64,000 bases of DNA, from positions 5,704,001 through 5,768,000 of the forward strand of contig CM065318.1 in NCBI GenBank assembly GCA_033032175.1, given 5' to 3'. The notes beneath the pieces were generated by a model. That model saw nothing but the letters and a program-made list of their open reading frames with translations. It was not told where the DNA came from and ran no database searches. Position 1 is the first letter of the stretch; the number at the start of each line of letters is the position of its first letter. This DNA comes from Saturnia japonica (taxonomy: Eukaryota > Arthropoda > Insecta > Lepidoptera > Saturniidae). Positions 52,501-61,500 of this stretch are shown piece by piece. The translations under genes were made by a program, and so were the position numbers.

Positions 52501-55500
52501 CGACGATGCAAGTAAAACTTGATCATCAGCGTAAATAAGACATTTGACAAGCAACTCGTTCATTCTCAGTCCACAATCACTCTCTTTCAAATCTGTCAGA
52601 CAATTATTCATGAATAGGTTGAATAGCCATGGAGACGCTACACATCCCTGTCGGACACCCTTTTGGATATCAAACCGTTCAGTGTATGCTCCATTTATTC
52701 TAACAAACGCACTGGAATCCTCTTAGAGAGATTTCAATGCTTGTATCAAATCACCGCTAACCCCATGCCTAGACAATGCCAACCACAACTCATTCCTCAT
52801 CACTTTGTCATAGGCCTTTTCTAAATCTACGAAAGCACAAAAGACTTTTTGGTTTGTTGCGAAATATTTGTCAGTTATGCACCGTAAGAAAAAGACCTGA
52901 TTTTAATCCTTTCATAATCTCTTCCATACTGATGATGCTGTCAGGTTCCTCTCACCTGTTCTCACCTCTTCCCTTTCAAACAAATATTGAAAATATTCCT
53001 TCCATCTCTTCAACACATATTCTTCTGCTTTTATAATACTTCCATCCTTGCTTCTGATTTTAGATAACTCTGAGTTATCGGTGACTGACTAGCGGTGTGC
53101 CCGCCGTTTGTTACTACGCAGTGGTTATTATACATCCCGTAATTTTACATGTACTCATATTTTTGACTTGATATACCATATCAATTGAGGAACGACATGT
53201 ATTTCCCGTGTACAATTTTCATCAAAATCGGTTGAAAACTATTATTCTAATGTACCATTTCTAATGCATTATTAATCCTTAAAGCCGCTCAGTTAATGTA
53301 GGTATGATGTATGTTTCCCGTCTACAAAATTTTGATCAGAATCGGTTTAGAATTGATAAAAATTAAACTTTTTGAATTACTTTTTTTTTTAATTCTAGAA
53401 GTAATATTGACAATTCTTATAGCCCATTAATCGTGATCTGTGTCGTTCACATAGGGATATTTTAGAAAAAATTTAAATGTACATACAGAACTACAGATTT
53501 CTTAATATAGATACAAACATAAATAGGGAAGAGAAATCATTAAATAAATGATCAAAGTTAGAGAAGATTCTAATTTAAGCAGATTTTACAGTGTACAGAC
53601 TACTAGATGGTATCATAGTGCAGTTCGAATGCGCCCGTGAACATCGAGAGTCGTTTGACTATCCTACATTCCTTTTTTTTAAATTTGTTATATTGTTGTG
53701 TAATGTCTTCTCATGTATCTCTCGGACTCTTAGCATGCTGAACGCTTTAATTCTGTAAAATTGACTGCGTTCATTGTTATTATATTATCTTGAACACGAT
53801 TTCTTACTTAACTTGAGGTCCACGGACCCCTGAGTGTCCGTTATCTTATGTTACGAAATCCGTGGATAAAATAAAAATTACTAAAGCATCAAGAGACGTG
53901 GTCAAGCGCTTGTATAGAACGACAAATATGTTGTTATTAAAATATTATTTTTATTTTCACTGTTATGTACTTATTAGGTACATTAATAACTTTTTTCGCT
54001 GATTTTTATTAGCATTATTAAGGATCCTCAGCGATCATAGTACAATCTCTTAGGAATCCGGTGTGAAAAACGGTTGGGAAATACTAATTTTGAGTGTACT
54101 TATATTACATTTATACAGGCATACAGCTGCCTTCCGGCGACGGTACTAGCATCGTGTGTAGAGAGTGTATGGTCATGCGGAAATGCATCCGCATCTGCGA
54201 CCCAACTGTCCCGCGCTCTCTGGCTGTGGTGCGGATCGTTAGGTGCGCGAGTGTGGCTCCCTTTATTGCCCCGTGATACGACGCGACACCCGGACTCCGG
54301 TCGGCACACGTTCATGGCAAAGAGGATTATGCTACCGTTCCATCTCAACATCTATCCGCTCAGTATGTATCTAAAAATGTTTTCATTTTGCATCATGTGA
54401 CCCTATAAAAGTGATACTCCTATTAAGAAAAAAAAACCTGGTAAAGAAAACAGAGATTAATTAATTAACAATTTTTACATTAACAATACATTATTTATAT
54501 TAAGTTAAATAGAACTTATGCGTTTAATAAATAAATAATGTAACTTTGTTACAGCTATATTATTCGACGATGCCATTTTACTTGGAGCTGAAAATGATAC
54601 CACTCTGTATGCATCGGATTCCAATTCTGTTTTCTCGCTACCTTTCTGTGTTGTCAACAGGACAGTAAGTGACTCGATCATACTACAATATTTACTTTGA
54701 TATATATAAGATGTTTATACATTTTGAAACAACATGTCTAGGGCAGTAATTACAGATTTCCACCTGAGATTCTAAGAGTTTCTAGAGCCCAAAAGCAATT
54801 ATTATATCCACATATAATATATGGATATTTGTAGAAGGTATTGGCTCATTATTTTGAATTGAATTCTCTTTCTCTTGCTGTTAAATAAGATATACTGTAT
54901 TATTTTGTTGGTGAATAAAGTCGATGGCATTCACTGACTGGTGGTGGTGGTGACTATAAATAAATTAATAAACGTTATAAAAACATTTTGCACGACAAAA
55001 ATCCCAAATAACTTCCTCTATACAATTACATGCTACTTTTTTCTTACTACTCGTAAGTACAGCTTTACTTTCTATGTTACTTAAAACTAGAGTTGCCCAA
55101 AATAACAAAACAAACGAATCGAAAATTAATCCAATTGATCGAACTCCGTTGTACATTTAATTTATTAGTTATTTCTTAATTTCGAATAAAAAAATATTAC
55201 GTAATTCCTTCATTCTGACTACATTAACACGAAACGAAGTATATTGACAGGAAGAACTAATCTTGTTGTTTATCTTAGGACATCCAATAATTAAAGTGTT
55301 CCAGATTGCGATCACAATTTTTGTTATAGTTTATTTTTGTTAATTTCATTTCCACCGCTTACACACAACACAATTATATTAAAGCATAGTTGTATTATCG
55401 ATTATATTTAGCTCTAAAAAAGAATCAGTAATCGTTAAATGAACTTCGAATTTAAGGTATGCTACATCTGTAAAATAAACATTTTACATATGTCGTGCAA

Positions 55501-58500
55501 CTCTTCTTACGATGAACCAGGTATAGTGTATTATTTGAAATATATCTTTTCAGAGTCAAGTCTACTTACATCAAATTCTTCGTCAACTACTGAGACGCAA
55601 TCTCGGTTATCACGCTTGGGAGATAGCGAGATCTTGTTCAGAACTTGCTTACTTCCCGCACTCTTTAGAACTCCTCCTACACGAGGTGCTGGAAGAGGAA
55701 GCCACCAGTAAGGAACCTATCCCAGACGCTCAGTTGCCTAGCATCATAGAGTTCGTTCATGAGTTTCCCGTATATTTACAGGTATAATATTATTATAATA
55801 ATAACACCAGTCTGTTAGACTCTCACTTGTGCTTTTGCTTTACTTGCTATTTTATTGTAGACAGTCGTACAGTGCGCAAGAAAGACAGAGATAGCTCTAT
55901 GGGCGTATTTATTCTCTGCAGCTGGCAAACCTAAAGAGTTATTCCAGGAGTGCTTACAAAGGAAAATGTTAGACACGGCAGCTTCGTATCTCATCATTCT
56001 ACAGGTAATGTGATTTTTTTTTAATAATATTTATTATAAAGTTTACCTCGAGTTTAATATTTAAAAAAAAACTGATTTCAGCGTTCACAGGTACTTTGTT
56101 AATCATATGTTTAACTTTTACTAGAATTTTAATAGTTATAGAAAGAATTTGCCTAAGCTCAGCTACATATTAGAATAGTTATGATGTTATATATTCAAGT
56201 ACACGTTTTTATTTAAATGAAACAACTATTCGATTTCAACACCGATATTCACAGGTTACTCTGCGACTATGGATGTTGTAGAATTTAGAGAATTCGAAAA
56301 AGTTTAGAATAAAAATACATGCCAAGTATGCGGATATGATATATATATCCGAACAGTATCAATACTCGTAATTTCTTAATTTAAAATATTAACAGGTTGG
56401 ACAAAAAATAAACTTTAAATTTAAAATGTCATCGAATATCAACCAGAACTAAGAAATAGTAATTGCGGTGGTTTCCTGTCTAATTGATATTGGAATATCG
56501 TTCCAAACGAACTGCCGATGAAATTCGTGTCACCGACGGTCGCCGTTTTTTGTGGACTGTACCATATTTACTGTCAGGTGCTGTACAGTCATTTTGTCGA
56601 GCTAGTATAAGAAAAACAATAACACTCTTAACCAGCGGTCACGAAAATCTTCGGCTCCTGAATGCCATGATAAATATTTTCGTAGTACTACCGTATGGTG
56701 GGAAATTACAGGTGATGAATTTTGCAAAGTTTTAATTAGCCGGTACAGTGGGCTGGTGGCGTGGTTATTACGGATGTGCCTTTTCTCGGAAAGAGGGCCT
56801 TGCCTAGCAGTGAGACATTTCAAAACAAAGCACAAGTCACTGTTTCATAGAACGTGTTTTTATAAAATATATAACTTTAACTTAAGTTTAATGTTTGGTC
56901 AAAATCTCACTTAAGGTGAAGTCACGATGTGGCTCAAGAAAGTAACACGCGAAGTCTAGCGAGGAAACTGGTTGTCAAGTACAACTGCTGGAACACACCT
57001 ATAGGTGTTTGGTAACATATTTTCAACTTGAGTGTGGTAGCTACATAGCCAAAAGACCCTACCATCATACGATGGTTTCAGCACCCATATAATAATTCTA
57101 AATGGACTGACTACCCTATATAATTGACATAGGGTGTTAAAAATGTCTTTTACTCTCATGAATTTGTATACGAATCAGTGAGTTTTATGTTTTTTACAAA
57201 GAATTTGGAGAGTTCAGCAGTAAGTCGGCAGCTTGCGACACAACTACTTGATACAGCGCTACAGCAAGAGAGATGGGATCTCGCTAGGGACCTCGTGAGG
57301 TTCCTCAGAGCTATAGGTATATATTATATTATAGACCAGTTGTGCTCGCGTGTGTGTAGTCCACGTGCTTCCCGCTCACGTTTATTGTGGGTGTTCCTTA
57401 TAAACATATGCTCATGCTAACTTTTTGTAGGTCTTTCTCATATCTAAAATTATGTAGTACTTTAATTTCATATATCTCTTATAGTTTATTCAGCATAAAT
57501 AAGCCATTTAAGCGCCCAAATTGATTCACCTTGACCAGTATTTTTTTATTTTTGCGGACCTCTAATTCTTTTTCTAAAAAAAAGTGACCTAAGTTACTCC
57601 TTATAACATCAGCTATCGGTCAGTGAAAGTCCCGTCAAATCGGTTACCCGGAAAAACAAAGAGACAGACAGACGGACAGTTAGACAAACAAAGATACAAA
57701 AATGAAAAAAATAGGTTTTTTGTTATAGGTACAGCATATACTTTCATATACATTTAGTAAAAATAATAAAAACATTCGTATGATTTGGTTGTCTAATGAC
57801 TCATTTACGCTTTCACAAAGCAGCAAGTGTGAAAGATGAAAGAAAGTGCTTAGATATTAATTGATTGTTTTAATCAGCGTGTAAATGCATACGATTTTAA
57901 GTGATCAGTACGAATGCGAAGTAAAGTGGGCAGAAGTGTTTGTCTATTTTTTCTGTGAACTCAAAATTAAAACACTATTTAATTTAGGCCCTAAGAAGGC
58001 ACTTATGTACGTTACAAAACTACTATCGAATCGTAAAACATCCCAATAAATATGAAGAGACGGTAAGAAACCCGATCGGGTTTATCAATTTTTTTTACTA
58101 TGTATTGTTTAAAGTTAACAATTACATTTAGTGAATGCACCGATAGAGAGAGAGAGTCATGCCCAGACATCACAATCATTGACGTAATGATCCATCCTAT
58201 AATTATCTTTTCAGAGTAAAACCTATTTGACGTCGTCTTTGAATTTATTTTGTCCGACAAATCAGTAATATCTTTAACGATAAACCTACCTATCTAAAAA
58301 GCTTTTATTGGTCTTACTAAATCTAAAATACTTTACTTTAATACTTTAATTTATGCTTATTTCTAAAGAAAAATTTAGCTTGTGTTAGTTTTGCGAACAT
58401 ACATTAAATTGTCAAGGAAGTAAGTTAAGTCAGCCTCGTACTCCTTGCTCGATTGTTCGATGCAAACAACTATACTGCGTTTTTTATTCCCACGGAGTAA

Positions 58501-61500
58501 AATGACACATCAAAATATGTTTATAGTTAAGATATTGTGTTTTTAAAATAGTGATGTCACCGATAGGAACTAATCGTAAAATCGTACGAGTAATGATACC
58601 TATTGATCAGTTTTTCTGTTAAAAACATTGAATCCTTCAAATATGAAGGTCGAATAAAGCGAACAAAATCGCGTCTCTCGTAGGCCAGTGGAAGCGTTTT
58701 TATTTATTTATAATTTGCTGATTTATTTAATGATTATAGTAAATTATCGGGTTTGTTGGATAACACAAAATATTTCAATTATTATATAAAAACAGTCAAT
58801 TCAGTATTTCAAATCTTAGATTCAAATAATTTTACCCTAAAATATACATACGGTATCACAACACTACAAAAATAAATGTGAACTTTGAACAACAATGAAT
58901 GTGAACAACTTTGACGTTAGAGATTGTTAATTTACTCCGTGAGTTTAAAAAACGTAGTATATAAACTAAATACTGTCATACAATTGTACTTGTTACATAC
59001 ATTAGTCGCCTGTGTCGCACACAAGATCGACATCGATCGAAATGATGACAAAATGTTCAGTGAAAACAAGCACCAAACTAAAGTATATAAAAGTAGGAAC
59101 CGGCGAATTTGTCCAGTTGCCGATACTGGATACAGAAACCACATTTGTGCATAGCCTTACAAACAAATCTTATGTTCCTGTGTTTTATTTTATCTACAGA
59201 TCCAAACGATGTCGATTCTCCTCGGAACTCTGTGAATGTTCAAGCTAAATATGGTCAGGTGGTGCAATCACAGACAGTCAGTCCGAATGCTGAGGATTTG
59301 TCTGTTATACTGGGAACCATGCAGGTGCTAATGATATTTTCATTATAGTGCATTTAGTGTCATATATTTTTGCAGTTTAGAATTTGAACTAATATTCTCA
59401 TTGTTGTTATACAAAATAATATTAACGTTTCTATCAGTTTTCAAGGAATAGAGTTAACTAACTACCTTACAATATTTTATATTAAACTTTTTCTTATTGT
59501 AAAATATATATACATATAAGTATTCCTGGATTTTTGGCCTTTGCTTTTTACATATAGCAAAAGGTAGTCTATAAAAAAAATCAAGTGTTCCTTTATCCTC
59601 AATCATCATGTCTACTTTTAATCACATATATTGAATACTCGACAATGAATGTATTCTACAAGGTGTCCAGAAAGGGTATCGGGTATTTGTAAGTTCAATG
59701 AAACAAAAATTATTTGTATGCAATAAAAAAGTTTATTGTTTATTATTAGCATATGAATTGGAGAATTATTTGGAAAAGATGATGTTATCCAAATGATGAC
59801 CGTTACGTTGCTGGCACTCTTCTAAACGGAAACGAAGATTGGCGATAACACGTTGACACATAGCTATCGATATTGCTGCCATTTCTGACCTGATGTTTTG
59901 CTTTAACTGGGTTAGATTCGTCGGATTGTTTTGATAATAAACCTTACTTTTAAGGTATCCCCATGCAAAATAGTCAAGCGGGCTAAGGTCGGGGCTTCTG
60001 GGAGGCCAGTTGATCTTACCCCTTCGCGAAATGACTTTATTAGGGAATAATTCTTTAACAACTTCCATTGAGTCATTGGAGGTATGGCAAGTGGCCCCAT
60101 CTTGCTGGAACCACGTTCTTGAGTTGAAACCTGCAAACTCCTGCAACTCTGGGACCAAAAAATTTCGCAACATATCGCAATAACGGTCACTATTCACATT
60201 AATTGCTCGGTCTCGTTGATCTTCATGAAAATAAGGACCAATTATGCCTTTAGCAGACATAGCGGCCCAAACAACGACCTTTGGGCTATGCAGGGGTCGT
60301 TCATGCTTTCGTCTCGGATTCTCCACTGCCCAGTACCGACAATTCTGCTTATTAACATGACCATTCAGGTGAAAATTTGCTTCGTCACTGAACAGTATGT
60401 TGTTAAAGTTGTTAAATCGCTGCAGCATTTCGTTCGCAAAATTCAGTCGATTAGCATAGTCCGTATCCTTCAATTCTTGAACCAAATGAATTTTATAGGC
60501 TTTTAGATGTAAGTCTTTCTTTAAAATCGAATGTAAAGACGATTTTTTGATGTTCAACGCTTGGCTTCGCTTTCGGATGGATAAAGACGGATTTTGACGA
60601 ACCGACGCCTCAACTTCTTCAATTGTTTCTTCATCGCGAACTGAACGAGGACGACCAGAGTTTTGAATTTTAACTGTCGCACCTGTATTCTCGAACATCC
60701 TGATCCATTTCCTAATGCTATCGTCACTTGGCGCGTGGCGTGTACGATATTCCGCACGATAGAGACGTTGAGCAGTCACTATTGAATCACCATTACGATA
60801 ATACGCTCGTAAGCAAAATGCGCGATGCGTCCCCGAGTACTGTTCCATCGTGACTAAAACTCCACAAAATGGCGGACGCCAAGAACCCCTCCCCGCACCC
60901 TTTAGACGCCCCGTTTCGAATATGGCGCGAAACCAAATACCCGATACCCTTTCTGGACACCTTGTACCACGATGCGCGTATATGTTACTATTTTAAACTA
61001 CGATAAATGCGGGATTTATGTTTGTTTGTGTTTAGTTAGCAGGCGGTCGCGGACGTAGTTTCAGTACGACGGTTTCTCCTCGCGAGCCGTCACCGCCATC
61101 GGGACATGCCCCTGCTTCCGCTCCATCTCCTCACCCGCCGCATCCGCCCGCCCGGGCCACCGCTGCCGTCAAGCGAAAGAAATCTGTACCCGCTCGGGCC
61201 GACAGGTAGACTTCTAATCTATAACTATATACCTATACCTTGTTCATTGTAAGAAAGCTTTCATGACTTATCATCAGAAAGTAATTTGTTACGTCATGTA
61301 AATTATGACATAACCTAAAAACATGCATTTCGACTTACAATTATTTATCATTATAAAAACATTTTGCATCCTAATGATAATTGTGAATTTTCTTTTTTTG
61401 TTCTTACTACGTGCAGCGTTACTTTCTATGTTACTTAAAACTAGAGTAGAACAAAATAATGAAACCAAGGAATCAAAAATTAATCGAATTGATTTAAAAC

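Noticed and set aside
54094..54351. Alternative frames over 54100-54350
   Set aside because: Mirror or shifted frames of Ric1 exon 15, whose own frame matches the family.
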